Origin: DASRDZ01 sp035569495
GTDB taxonomy: Bacteria; Chloroflexota; Dormibacteria; Aeolococcales; Aeolococcaceae
Reading direction: 5' to 3'
Assembly: GCA_035569495.1 (NCBI GenBank)
Contig: DATMMX010000060.1
Location: forward strand, 1-11,935
DNA length: 11,935 nt
The stretch's first letter is position 1; every line of letters begins with the position of its first letter. A program made the translations under genes and the position numbers. Shown here in pieces: positions 1 through 6,480 of the stretch. The notes beneath the pieces are model-generated. The model did not search any database. It saw only the letters and a program-made list of their open reading frames with translations, and had not been told where the DNA came from.

Positions 1-185
1 TCATCCCCACGGTCATCGCCGTGGCCCGTCGCTGCCAGGCTGACGTGCTCGTCCTCATCGTCAACCTCCTGCTCGGCTGGACGGTGATCGGCTGGGTGGC
101 GGCGCTGGGCATGGCCGCCGGCTCGCAACGTCGCGGCGCCCCGCCCTCCGAGCCACCCGGAACCGAATGGCGGACGACCCGCTGA
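1..185 (+). CDS. C-terminal part of a superinfection-immunity-like small membrane protein (partial, 5' end outside window)
   Basis: The frame reading ATC from base 3 gives 60 residues and stops at TGA 183-185; the start lies before the window. It begins IPTVIAVARR, then has a hydrophobic stretch with the core NLLLGWTVIGWVAALGMA (about residues 21-38), followed by a short polar, proline- and arginine-rich tail. The pattern 'PT-hydrophobic-A-x-R, short gap, N-L-L-L-G-W-T-x-I-G-W' is the signature I know from the superinfection-immunity protein family (T4 Imm-like), which is widespread as small bacterial membrane proteins. In phage T4 the protein blocks DNA entry by later phages. Chromosomal homologues mostly have no known function, so a defence role should not be assumed. 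The only plus-strand gene seen, it converges on the E2 gene with 27 bases between the two stop codons. No clear terminator lies in that gap, only the short palindrome GCCCCAGGGGC. Confidence 0.72.
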   Translation, partial: IPTVIAVARRCQADVLVLIVNLLLGWTVIGWVAALGMAAGSQRRGAPPSEPPGTEWRTTR

Positions 186-212
186 TGCCCCAGGGGCGTA
201 CTGCTTAGGCGG

Positions 213-1526
213 CTACCAGAGCTCGGCGCTGTCGTCGACCGCTTCGAGGGTTTCCTTGATGCTGCGCAGGAAGCGGGCGGCGGGGAGGCCGTCGTTGATG
301 CGGTGGTCGAAGGAGATGCAGAGGTTCATCATCGAGCGGACCGCGATGGCGTCGTCCTCGACGACAACGGGACGCTTGACGATGGCGTCCATGACCAGGA
401 TGGCGGCCTGCGGCTGGTTGATGATCGCCTGCGACATCAGGGTGCCCAGGGCGCCCGCGTTGTTGAGGGTGAAGGTGCCGCCCTCGACGTCGTCGATGCG
501 CAGCTTCCCGGCGCGGGCGCGGTCGGTGAGGTCGGCGGCGGCGAGGGCGATGCCGGCCATGCTGAGGCGGTCGGCGCCCTTGATCACCGGGACGACCAGG
601 CCGTCCTCCAAGGCGACGGCGAGGCCGAGGTTGACGTCGTTGCGCAGCAGCACGCCCTGGTCACTCCAGGTGGCGTTGAGGGTGGGCACCTTGCGCAGCG
701 CTGCGACCACGGCTTTGGCCACGAATGGCAGGAACGTGAGGTCGACGCCCTGCTGCTTGCGGAAGTCCGCGCGCTGCTTGGTGCGCACGCGGGCGACCTT
801 GGTCATGTCGACCTCGACCATGGTCCAGGCGTGTGGGGAGGTGTGGCGGCTGCGGACCATGTGCTCGGCGATGGCGCGACGCATGGGGGTGAGGGGGACG
901 AGGGTGTCGCCGCTCGCGGAGGAGGGCGTGGGGGGGGCGGGCTGAGCGGCGGCTTCGGCGCGGCGGGCGGCGACGCCTCCGGTGGGTTCGGGGGGTGCTG
1001 CGGGTGCTGCCGCGTCGCGGCGCTGGACGAATTCGAGGACGTCCTTCTTGGTGACGCGGCCGGCGATGCCGCTGCCGGTGAGTTGGGTTACGTCGACGGC
1101 GTGCTCGGCGGCGAGCATGCGGACTGCGGGGGTGAGGTGGGTGCCGGTCGGGCCTGAAGGGATTGAGGCCGCGGGCGCCGCCACCGGCATCGGAGCCGCT
1201 GCAGCCGCAGGGATGTGTTCCATGACAGGAGTTGATTTTTCCGCGGGCAGGTTTTCCGTGACAGGGGTTGAGGTTTCCGCCGCGGAGGCGGTGGCCTCCA
1301 TGGTGCAGATCGCCCCGCCCACCGGCACCACGGTGCCCTTCTCCACCAGGTGCTCCCCCATCGTCCCGGCGACGGGCGCGGGGATCTCCGCGTTGACCTT
1401 GTCGGTGGTCACCTCGGCGATCGACTCGTAGATCTCCACGGCGTCGCCCGGCTGCTTGAGCCACTCGGTGATTGTCCCCTCGGTGACCGACTCGCCGAGC
1501 TGCGGCATGGTGACGGTGATCGCCAT
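213..1526 (-). CDS. bkdB: Dihydrolipoamide acyltransferase (E2) of a 2-oxo acid dehydrogenase complex, probably branched-chain
   Basis: 437 residues, cytoplasmic core of the complex. It accepts the acyl group from E1 on a lipoyl arm and transfers it to CoA. Domains in order: one lipoyl domain (about 1-78) with the lipoylated lysine K43 in EVTTDKVNAE; an Ala/Pro-rich linker (79-128); a peripheral-subunit-binding domain (about 131-167) that docks E1 or E3; a second linker; and the catalytic domain (about 208-437). The active-site motif is FDHRINDG with H408 and D412. The start is the ATG at 1526 because MAITVTMPQLGESVTEG is the usual lipoyl-domain N terminus; the frame stays open for 75 more codons upstream, but these overlap E1-beta and look like nothing. 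The ATG shares its A with the TGA of E1-beta (TGATG), so translation is probably coupled; I see no good Shine-Dalgarno. The first linker carries a duplicated 12-residue unit. The acyl substrate cannot be read from E2 alone. Confidence 0.93.
   Translation of the reverse strand: MAITVTMPQLGESVTEGTITEWLKQPGDAVEIYESIAEVTTDKVNAEIPAPVAGTMGEHLVEKGTVVPVGGAICTMEATASAAETSTPVTENLPAEKSTPVMEHIPAAAAAPMPVAAPAASIPSGPTGTHLTPAVRMLAAEHAVDVTQLTGSGIAGRVTKKDVLEFVQRRDAAAPAAPPEPTGGVAARRAEAAAQPAPPTPSSASGDTLVPLTPMRRAIAEHMVRSRHTSPHAWTMVEVDMTKVARVRTKQRADFRKQQGVDLTFLPFVAKAVVAALRKVPTLNATWSDQGVLLRNDVNLGLAVALEDGLVVPVIKGADRLSMAGIALAAADLTDRARAGKLRIDDVEGGTFTLNNAGALGTLMSQAIINQPQAAILVMDAIVKRPVVVEDDAIAVRSMMNLCISFDHRINDGLPAARFLRSIKETLEAVDDSAELW
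1218..1280 (-). repeat. Imperfect tandem duplication in the E2 linker (two 27-base copies, 36-base period)
   Basis: Bases 1218-1244 and 1254-1280 match at 23 of 27 positions (differences near copy positions 5, 13, 19 and 20). The offset is 36 bases, exactly 12 codons. In the protein this gives two units, STPVTENLPAE and STPVMEHIPAA, at about residues 86-107 of E2, between the lipoyl and subunit-binding domains. Both copies contain T-runs and are visibly less GC-rich than the gene around them. Because the period is a multiple of three the frame is kept, as expected for a flexible linker that tolerates length change. Confidence 0.8.
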
Positions 1527-2509
1527 CAGTACGCCGCCAGCCTGCGCAGCGCCGTCTCGATCTTCGCCGGAGTGAGCATGTAGAACTCCTCCAGCGGCGG
1601 CGAGAACGGCACCCCGGGAATCTCCGGACCACCGAGCCGCATCACCGGCGCGTCGAGGTACTCGAAGCACTCCTCGGCGACGATCGCCGCCACCTCGGAG
1701 GCGATGCTCACCGCCAGGTTGGCCTCCTGGACCACCATCACCTTGCCGCACTTGCGCGCGGACGCAATGATCTGCTCGCGGTCGAGAGGACGCAGGGTGC
1801 GCAGGTCGACGACCTCGCAGGAGAACCCGTCCGCGGCCAGCTTCTCCGCCGCGTCGGCGCAGAAGTGGGTCATCAGCCCGTAGGTGAGGATGGCGATGTC
1901 CGAGCCCTCGCGGACCACGCGCGCCTTGCCGATCTCCTCGACGTACTCGCCGTCGGGGACCTCTCCCTTGATCAGGCGGTACGCCCGCTTGTGCTCGAAG
2001 TACAGCACGGGATCGGGGTCGCGAATCGCCGCGCGCAGCAGCCCCTTGGCGTCATGTGGCGTGGAGGGCACGACCACCTTCAACCCGGGCACGCCGCAGA
2101 AGATCGCCTCGATCGATTGCGAGTGGTACAGCGCGCCGTGCACGCCGCCGCCGAACGGCGCCCGCACCACCATGGGCACGTTGAAGTCGTTGTTGCTGCG
2201 GTAGCGGATCTTGGCGGCCTCGCTGATGATCTGGTCGACCGCGGGCATGATGAAGTCCTGGAACTGGATCTCGGCGATGGGCAGCAGCCCGTTGATGGCG
2301 GCGCCGATGGCCACGCCGACGATCGCGGACTCGGCGAGCGGCGTGTCGATGACGCGCATCTCGCCGAACTCCTTGTGCAGCCCCTCGGTGGCCTTGAACA
2401 CGCCGCCCTTGACGCCGACGTCCTCGCCCATCAGGATGACGCGCTCGTCGCGGCGCATCTCGTCGCGCATGCCCTCGCGGATGGCCTCGATGTAGGTCTT
2501 GGTGGGCAT
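1526..2509 (-). CDS. bkdAB: 2-oxo acid dehydrogenase E1 component, beta subunit
   Basis: 327 residues, the usual length for E1-beta (about 325-330). It pairs with E1-alpha in an alpha2-beta2 thiamine-diphosphate enzyme that decarboxylates the 2-oxo acid and acylates the lipoyl group of E2. Visible landmarks: the N-terminal Pyr-type domain with GEDVGVKGGVFKATEGL (28-44); DTPLAESAIVGVAIGAA (55-71), where E60 is the conserved glutamate that activates the thiamine aminopyrimidine ring; the cofactor/substrate loop RAPFGGGVHGALYHSQSIEA (116-135); and the C-terminal transketolase-like domain (about 200-320) with VVDLRTLRPLD. The start is the ATG at 2509, giving MPTKTYIEAIREGM, typical of the family; the longer open frame upstream overlaps E1-alpha and is not homologous. 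A GGGGA sequence inside the end of E1-alpha can serve as ribosome binding site, and only 5 bases separate the two genes. The stop overlaps the E2 start by one base. Confidence 0.94.
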   Translation of the reverse strand: MPTKTYIEAIREGMRDEMRRDERVILMGEDVGVKGGVFKATEGLHKEFGEMRVIDTPLAESAIVGVAIGAAINGLLPIAEIQFQDFIMPAVDQIISEAAKIRYRSNNDFNVPMVVRAPFGGGVHGALYHSQSIEAIFCGVPGLKVVVPSTPHDAKGLLRAAIRDPDPVLYFEHKRAYRLIKGEVPDGEYVEEIGKARVVREGSDIAILTYGLMTHFCADAAEKLAADGFSCEVVDLRTLRPLDREQIIASARKCGKVMVVQEANLAVSIASEVAAIVAEECFEYLDAPVMRLGGPEIPGVPFSPPLEEFYMLTPAKIETALRRLAAY

Positions 2510-2514
2510 CGCGC

Positions 2515-3516
2515 TCAGTCCCCGTACACGTGGAGCAGCGCCGACTCGGGCGACGGCAGCGGCGACGCCTCGGCCTCCTGCAGGGCTCTGTCGACCTCGC
2601 GCATGATCTCCGCGCGGATCTCCTCGGCGTCGCCGGGGGCGAGCACTCCGGCCTCCTCCAGCCGCACCCGGAAGCCGAGCACGCAATCGTGCTTCTTCTC
2701 CTCGGCGAGCGCCTCGCGCGTCTTGTAGATGCGGTCGTCGTCGTCGGACGAGTGCGGGGTGAGCCGGGCCACCTTGGCTTCGATCAGGGTCGGGCCCTCA
2801 CCGCGGCGGCCGCGTTCCACCGCGGTCTTCATCGCGGCGTAGCAGGCGATGGGATCGCCGCCGTCGACGATCACACCGGGCATGCCGTAGGCGAGCGCAC
2901 GGTCGGCGACGTCCTTGAGCGGCATCTGCTTGTCCCAGGGCACGCTGATGGCGAAGCCGTTGTTCTCGACCACCGTGATCAGCGGCAGCTTGTGCACGGC
3001 GGCGAAGTTGAGGCCCTCGTGGAAGTCGCCTTCCGAGGTGCTGCCCTCGCCGAGCGAGGTCATCGCCACCGCGTCCTCACCGCGCACGCGCGACGCCAGC
3101 GCGGCGCCCGCCGCGTGCAGCACCTGGGTGGCCACGGGCGAGCCGCCGGTGATGATGTTGAGGCGCCGGCAGCCGAAGTGCGACGGCATCTGCCGCCCAC
3201 CGCTGTTGGGGTCGGCGGCGCGGGCCATGGTGGCGAGCAGGTGGTCCTTGGGCGACATGCCCAGCACCAGGGTCACCGCCAGGTCGCGGTAGTACGGCGC
3301 GGCCCAGTCGTAGCCGGGACGCAGTGCCATGGCGATGCCGACCTGGGCCGCCTCGTGTCCCTGGCAGGAGATGACGAAGGGCGCGCGTCCCTGCCGGTTG
3401 AGCACCCACATGCGCTCGTCGAGCACACGGGCACGGGCCATGTGCCGGTACATGGTGCGCAACGCGTCGGTGTCGAGCCCCGCCCGCTGCGCCGCGTCCT
3501 CTTTTGCTACAGCCAC
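2515..3516 (-). CDS. bkdAA: 2-oxo acid dehydrogenase E1 component, alpha subunit, branched-chain-like
   Basis: 333 residues, GTG start, preceded by GGAG about ten bases upstream. It binds thiamine diphosphate and catalyses the first, committing step. The ThDP motif reads GEG (156-158), then 26 residues, then NN (185-186); GEGSTSEGDFHEGLNF with Glu in place of Asp is common in branched-chain E1-alpha proteins, so it is a variant and not a loss. Other branched-chain marks are GGRQMPSHFGCRRLN (106-120), ITGGSPVATQV (122-132) and the acidic loop RLTPHSSDDDDRIYK (251-265), equivalent to the HSTSDDSSAYR-type loop of branched-chain enzymes rather than the pyruvate-type HGHSMSDP loop. Substrate preference for 2-oxoisovalerate, 2-oxoisocaproate and 2-oxo-3-methylvalerate is therefore inferred; a pyruvate or broad-range activity cannot be excluded. 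It lies second in the operon, 22 bases after lpd and 5 bases before E1-beta. Confidence 0.93.
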   Translation of the reverse strand: MAVAKEDAAQRAGLDTDALRTMYRHMARARVLDERMWVLNRQGRAPFVISCQGHEAAQVGIAMALRPGYDWAAPYYRDLAVTLVLGMSPKDHLLATMARAADPNSGGRQMPSHFGCRRLNIITGGSPVATQVLHAAGAALASRVRGEDAVAMTSLGEGSTSEGDFHEGLNFAAVHKLPLITVVENNGFAISVPWDKQMPLKDVADRALAYGMPGVIVDGGDPIACYAAMKTAVERGRRGEGPTLIEAKVARLTPHSSDDDDRIYKTREALAEEKKHDCVLGFRVRLEEAGVLAPGDAEEIRAEIMREVDRALQEAEASPLPSPESALLHVYGD

Positions 3517-3538
3517 TTTGCGTTCACTCCAGCACGAT

Positions 3539-4930
3539 TCAAATGTGGATGGCCTCGCCGCTGACCGCGAGCGCCGCCTCCCCCAGCACCTCGCTCAGCG
3601 TCGGATGCGGCGCGACCGCGCGTCCCATCTCGAACGGCGTTGCCTCCAGCAGCATGCCGAGCCCCGGCCCGGCGATCAGCTCGGTCACCTCGTGGCCGAC
3701 GATGTGGACGCCGAGCACGTCGTTGCTCTTGGCGTCGGCGACCACCTTGCAGAATCCCTCGCTCTCACCCCAGATCACCGCGCGCGCGTTGCCGCGCATG
3801 GGCATCACGCCGCAGCGCACGTCGTGTCCCGCGGCCTTCGCCTCCTCCTCGGACAGTCCGATGGAGCCGATCTGCGGCGTGCAGTAGGTGGTGCGCGGCA
3901 CCAGCCGCGACTCCAGCGGGTGCGGGGCGCGGCCGGCGATCGCCTCGGCGGCGATCACGCCCTGGTGCATCGCCTTGTGGGCGAGCAGCAGGCCGCCGGC
4001 CATGTCGCCGACCGAGTACACAGCGGGGACGTTCGTGCCCATGGTGGCATCAACTTGCACGAAACCGCCGTCCACGGCAACCCCGCAGGACTCCAGACCG
4101 ACGTCCTCGACATTGGCGCGACGACCAACCGCGACCAGCAGCACCGCCGCGTCGAGACGCTCCTCGGCGCCGTCGGGCCCGGCGACGGTCATCGACACAC
4201 CGCCCTCGCTCTGCGCCACCGACGACGGGTCGAGCCGGGTGCTCAGCATGCAGCGGATGCCGCGGCGTTCGAAGGCGCGCTGCAGCTCGGCGCCGACGTC
4301 GGCGTCCTCCAGGGGCACCAGGCGGGGCAGCATCTCCACCACCGTCACCTCGGCGCCGAGCGAGCGCCACAGCGAAGCGAACTCGACGCCCACGGCGCCG
4401 CTGCCCAGCACCACCGCCGAGCGCGGCACGAAGTCGAGGCGCACCGCGTCGTCGCTGCTGAGCACGGCGTGGCCGTCGATGTCGAGGCCGGGCAGGGAGC
4501 GCGGCCGCGAACCGGTGGCGAGGATCACAGCGGAGCCCTCGACCTCGTCGCGCCCCTCGATGGCCACGGTTCCGGCACCGGCCAGCCGTCCGCGCGCGTT
4601 GATGACGTCGACACGGTTCTTGCGCAGCAGGAACTCGACGCCCTTGTGCAGGCGGCTCACCACCTGGTCACGGTTGCGGCCGGCGGCGGCGTAGTCGACG
4701 GCGACCGAGCCGGCGGTCACGCCGAGGCGCGCGCCGGCGGCGATGGAGTCGACGAGCGCGGCCGTCTGCAGCAACGCCTTGGTGGGGATGCAGCCGCGGT
4801 GGAGGCATGTGCCTCCCACCTTCTGCTCCTCGACCAGCGCGGTGCGGAGGCCGAGCTGGGCCGCGCGGATCGCGGCCACGTACCCTCCCGAGCCTCCGCC
4901 GAGGACGACGACATCGAATCGCTCCGGCAC
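3539..4930 (-). CDS. lpdA: Dihydrolipoamide dehydrogenase (E3)
   Basis: 463 residues, FAD-dependent flavoprotein that reoxidises the reduced lipoyl arm of E2 and passes electrons to NAD+. FAD-binding GGGSGGYVAA (11-20); redox-active disulfide C42/C47 in GGTCLHRGCIPTK; NAD-binding VLGSGAVGVEFAS (174-186); second FAD motif VYSVGDMAGG (304-313); C-terminal dimer-domain base H442 with E447 in HPTLSE. All catalytic parts are present. The chosen start is GTG at 4930 (VPERFDVVVLGGG); an in-frame GTG at 4942 would add four residues. Neither has a convincing Shine-Dalgarno, and a TAAAGT hexamer 11 bases upstream raises the possibility of an almost leaderless message. It is the first gene of the operon, an order (E3-E1a-E1b-E2) shared with Bacillus lpdV-bkdAA-bkdAB-bkdB. 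As it may be the only E3 in the genome, it could also serve pyruvate or 2-oxoglutarate dehydrogenase. The frame stays open far upstream through ctpA, but that part has no recognisable protein. Confidence 0.95.
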   Translation of the reverse strand: MPERFDVVVLGGGSGGYVAAIRAAQLGLRTALVEEQKVGGTCLHRGCIPTKALLQTAALVDSIAAGARLGVTAGSVAVDYAAAGRNRDQVVSRLHKGVEFLLRKNRVDVINARGRLAGAGTVAIEGRDEVEGSAVILATGSRPRSLPGLDIDGHAVLSSDDAVRLDFVPRSAVVLGSGAVGVEFASLWRSLGAEVTVVEMLPRLVPLEDADVGAELQRAFERRGIRCMLSTRLDPSSVAQSEGGVSMTVAGPDGAEERLDAAVLLVAVGRRANVEDVGLESCGVAVDGGFVQVDATMGTNVPAVYSVGDMAGGLLLAHKAMHQGVIAAEAIAGRAPHPLESRLVPRTTYCTPQIGSIGLSEEEAKAAGHDVRCGVMPMRGNARAVIWGESEGFCKVVADAKSNDVLGVHIVGHEVTELIAGPGLGMLLEATPFEMGRAVAPHPTLSEVLGEAALAVSGEAIHI

Positions 4931-5091
4931 TGCGGGGCACACTTTACACCGGGCTGCCCGGGCTGGCCGCGAGGCGAAGGCCGAGCCGGCGCGGAGTCGC
5001 GCCGAGTGGGGGGTGAGCCCGCGGGGCTCTGCCGCGCGGGTGAGGGGGGCGCATCGCCCCCTGATGCGGAAAACCGGGGGACCCCGGCCGG
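4931..5091. other. Hairpin-rich intergenic spacer between ctpA and lpd
   Basis: No gene is visible here. The stretch holds an unusual run of short perfect inverted repeats. CGGCGCG/CGCGCCG: 7 bp, 4-base loop, 4987-5004. GAGCCC/GGGCTC: 6 bp, 3-base loop, 5015-5029. GGGGGCG/CGCCCCC: 7 bp, 3-base loop, 5045-5061. CCGGG/CCCGG: 5 bp, 4-base loop, 5074-5087. CCCCGGCCGG/CCGGCTGGGG: 10 bp with one G-T pair, 5082-5106, reaching into the ctpA stop codon. The second-to-last hairpin is followed on the minus strand by TTTT and is listed as a terminator. The rest could be boundary structure, a structured leader for lpd, or chance in very GC-rich DNA. Confidence 0.6.
4941..4946 (-). promoter_or_regulatory. 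Possible -10 element for the lpd-bkd operon (weak)
   Basis: On the minus strand TGTAAAGT lies just before the lpd start, with TAAAGT at 4946-4941. This is the only AT-rich patch between the terminator candidate at 5070 and the gene. No TTGACA-like hexamer sits 16-18 bases upstream. If used, transcription would begin within a few bases of the GTG at 4930. This is a suggestion from composition and position only. Confidence 0.2.
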
Positions 5092-5106
5092 CTAGGCCGG
5101 CTGGGG
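5070..5106 (-). terminator. Candidate intrinsic terminator of the ftsE-ftsX-M23-ctpA block
   Basis: Read on the minus strand, CCCCAGCCGG-CCTAG-CCGGCCGGGG (5106-5082, one C-A mismatch) spans the ctpA stop codon. It is overlapped by a second stem, CCGGGGTCCCCCGG (5087-5074), followed at once by TTTTCC (5073-5068). A GC-rich stem followed by a U run is the intrinsic-terminator pattern, though a run of only four U is short. The two stems compete, so only one can form at a time. Confidence 0.5.
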
Positions 5107-6480
5107 CTGGGGCGCAAGCATCGCCAGGGCGGCCTGGAACTGGGCGTCCGCTGAGGGGTCGGCGCTCTGCGAGTCGAGGCGGAAGCGGTGGTCGGGGTCG
5201 GCCAGGGTGACGGGGCGGTCCGGGGTGATCCCGGTGCCGTCGATGCTCTCCCCGTTGGGCCCGAACCAGCGCTCCACGGTGAGGTGCAGGTCGGCCCCGC
5301 CGGGCAGCGGGAAGTCCTCCTGCACCGACCCCTTGCCGAACGTCTTCTGCCCGACCAGCTGCCCGCGGTTGTAGTCGTGCAGCGCCGCGGCGACGATCTC
5401 CGACGCGCTGGCGCTGTTCTCGTCGACCAGCACCACCAGCTTGGGGGTCAGCGCCACGCCGCCGCTGAGGATGGTGTCGTGCTCCACCTTCTGCGCCGTG
5501 CCCGGCTCGCCGAGCGGATTGCTGGTGCTCGTCGACATGCGACCGCGGCGCACCACCACGTCGTCCTGCTTGCCCTTGATCGGCTGCAGGAACTGCGAGG
5601 CGATGCTCTGCGCCTCGCTGACCAGGCCGCCCGGATTGCCGCGCAGGTCGAGGATCACCGAGGTTGCGCCGCCGTTGATCCCATCCTGGAGCTGCTTGCG
5701 GAAGGCGTCGCCGGACTTGTCGTCGAAGCCGGTCACCTCGATGTCGAGCACCGAGCCGAAGCGCTGCGAGTACACCGCGGGGATGCTCAGGTTCTTGCGC
5801 GTCACCGTGAAGCTGAGCGGCTGTCCCTTGCGCAGCACGCCGATGGTCACCTGCGTGCCGGGGTCGCCGCGCACCAGGGAGGCGGCGCGGTCGAGCCGCT
5901 TGTTGACGTCGGGCTCCAGGGTGGCCAGCTCCTTGCCGTCGACGCTGACCAGCACGTCGCCGCTCTTCAGTCCGGCCTGCTCGGCGGGCTGGTTGTGCAG
6001 CACCTCTTCGAGCACCAGCTCGGTGGGCGTCGCGCTCTGCCCGCAGATGGTCTCGCCCGCGCAGCGCGCCTCCAGGGCGATGCCGATGCTGCCGAGACGC
6101 TGTCCGGTCAGGTTGCGCTGCAGCTGCGCGTACTGGTCGGCGGTGTAGTAGTTGGAGAAGCGGTCGTTGTAATCCTGCTTGAGCAGGTTGATGATGCCCG
6201 TCTCCGCGCCCTGCGTTCCGGTGTCGGCGCTCAGCGAACGCAGCACGTACTCCTGCTGCACGATGCGCCACGTCGCCGCGACGCCCGAGCTGTCGACGGT
6301 GTTGCCCTGGCCGATGCGCGGGAAGATGCGGTTGATCGCACTCGCGGCGTCACCGGTGGCGAGGTTGTTGACGGCGAGGCCGGTCACGTAGCACGCCGCT
6401 ACCACCAGCGCACCCACGATCAGCCCCTGCCGCGATCGGCCCGGCCGGGCTTCCCGCGGCTCGGGGGCGTCGGGGATCAC
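5092..6480 (-). CDS. ctpA: Carboxyl-terminal processing protease (S41 family), membrane-anchored
   Basis: 462 residues with a GTG start that overlaps the M23 stop (GTGA), which fixes the start and implies translational coupling. Cytoplasmic tail 1-18, one membrane anchor about 19-37, then an extracytoplasmic part: helical region with the WRIVQQEYV stretch, PDZ domain (about 130-230) and S41 protease core (about 240-430). The catalytic set is complete by alignment to E. coli Tsp: S358 in NSASASE, K383 in TFGKGSVQ, and Q387 four residues later. The length is normal for CtpA/CtpB. The PDZ domain carries an unusual loop with two cysteines, C140 and C146, absent from CtpA sequences I remember. Family members trim or degrade envelope proteins from the C terminus; Pseudomonas CtpA and E. 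coli Prc degrade peptidoglycan hydrolases. The upstream M23 enzyme is thus a natural candidate substrate (inference). The stop codon lies inside a strong hairpin. Confidence 0.93.
   Translation of the reverse strand: MIPDAPEPREARPGRSRQGLIVGALVVAACYVTGLAVNNLATGDAASAINRIFPRIGQGNTVDSSGVAATWRIVQQEYVLRSLSADTGTQGAETGIINLLKQDYNDRFSNYYTADQYAQLQRNLTGQRLGSIGIALEARCAGETICGQSATPTELVLEEVLHNQPAEQAGLKSGDVLVSVDGKELATLEPDVNKRLDRAASLVRGDPGTQVTIGVLRKGQPLSFTVTRKNLSIPAVYSQRFGSVLDIEVTGFDDKSGDAFRKQLQDGINGGATSVILDLRGNPGGLVSEAQSIASQFLQPIKGKQDDVVVRRGRMSTSTSNPLGEPGTAQKVEHDTILSGGVALTPKLVVLVDENSASASEIVAAALHDYNRGQLVGQKTFGKGSVQEDFPLPGGADLHLTVERWFGPNGESIDGTGITPDRPVTLADPDHRFRLDSQSADPSADAQFQAALAMLAPQPQPA

Noticed and set aside
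186..212. Bidirectional terminator between the convergent genes
   Set aside because: The palindrome GCCCCAGGGGC leaves only a 3-bp stem with a realistic loop and there is no T run on either strand.
1526..2686. Longer starts for E2 (1751), E1-beta (2686) and FtsX (8933)
   Set aside because: The extra N-terminal sequence overlaps the upstream gene in another frame and lacks homology, while the shorter starts give family-typical N termini and tight stop/start overlaps.
2515..3516. E1-alpha inactive because the ThDP motif is GEG, not GDG
   Set aside because: Glu at this position is a known variant in branched-chain E1-alpha proteins, and the NN end of the motif and the surrounding residues are intact.
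3329..5095. A 588-codon plus-strand open frame opposite lpd and E1-alpha
   Set aside because: It is the antisense shadow of two intact catalytic genes, is rich in His, Ala, Gly and Arg, and shows no domain pattern.
3539..6271. A 910-codon open frame suggesting a fusion of lpd with an upstream domain
   Set aside because: The first part runs through ctpA in a different frame, is Arg/Ala/Gly-rich and matches nothing, while lpd alone has a normal N terminus and length. Long open frames are expected in DNA this GC-rich.
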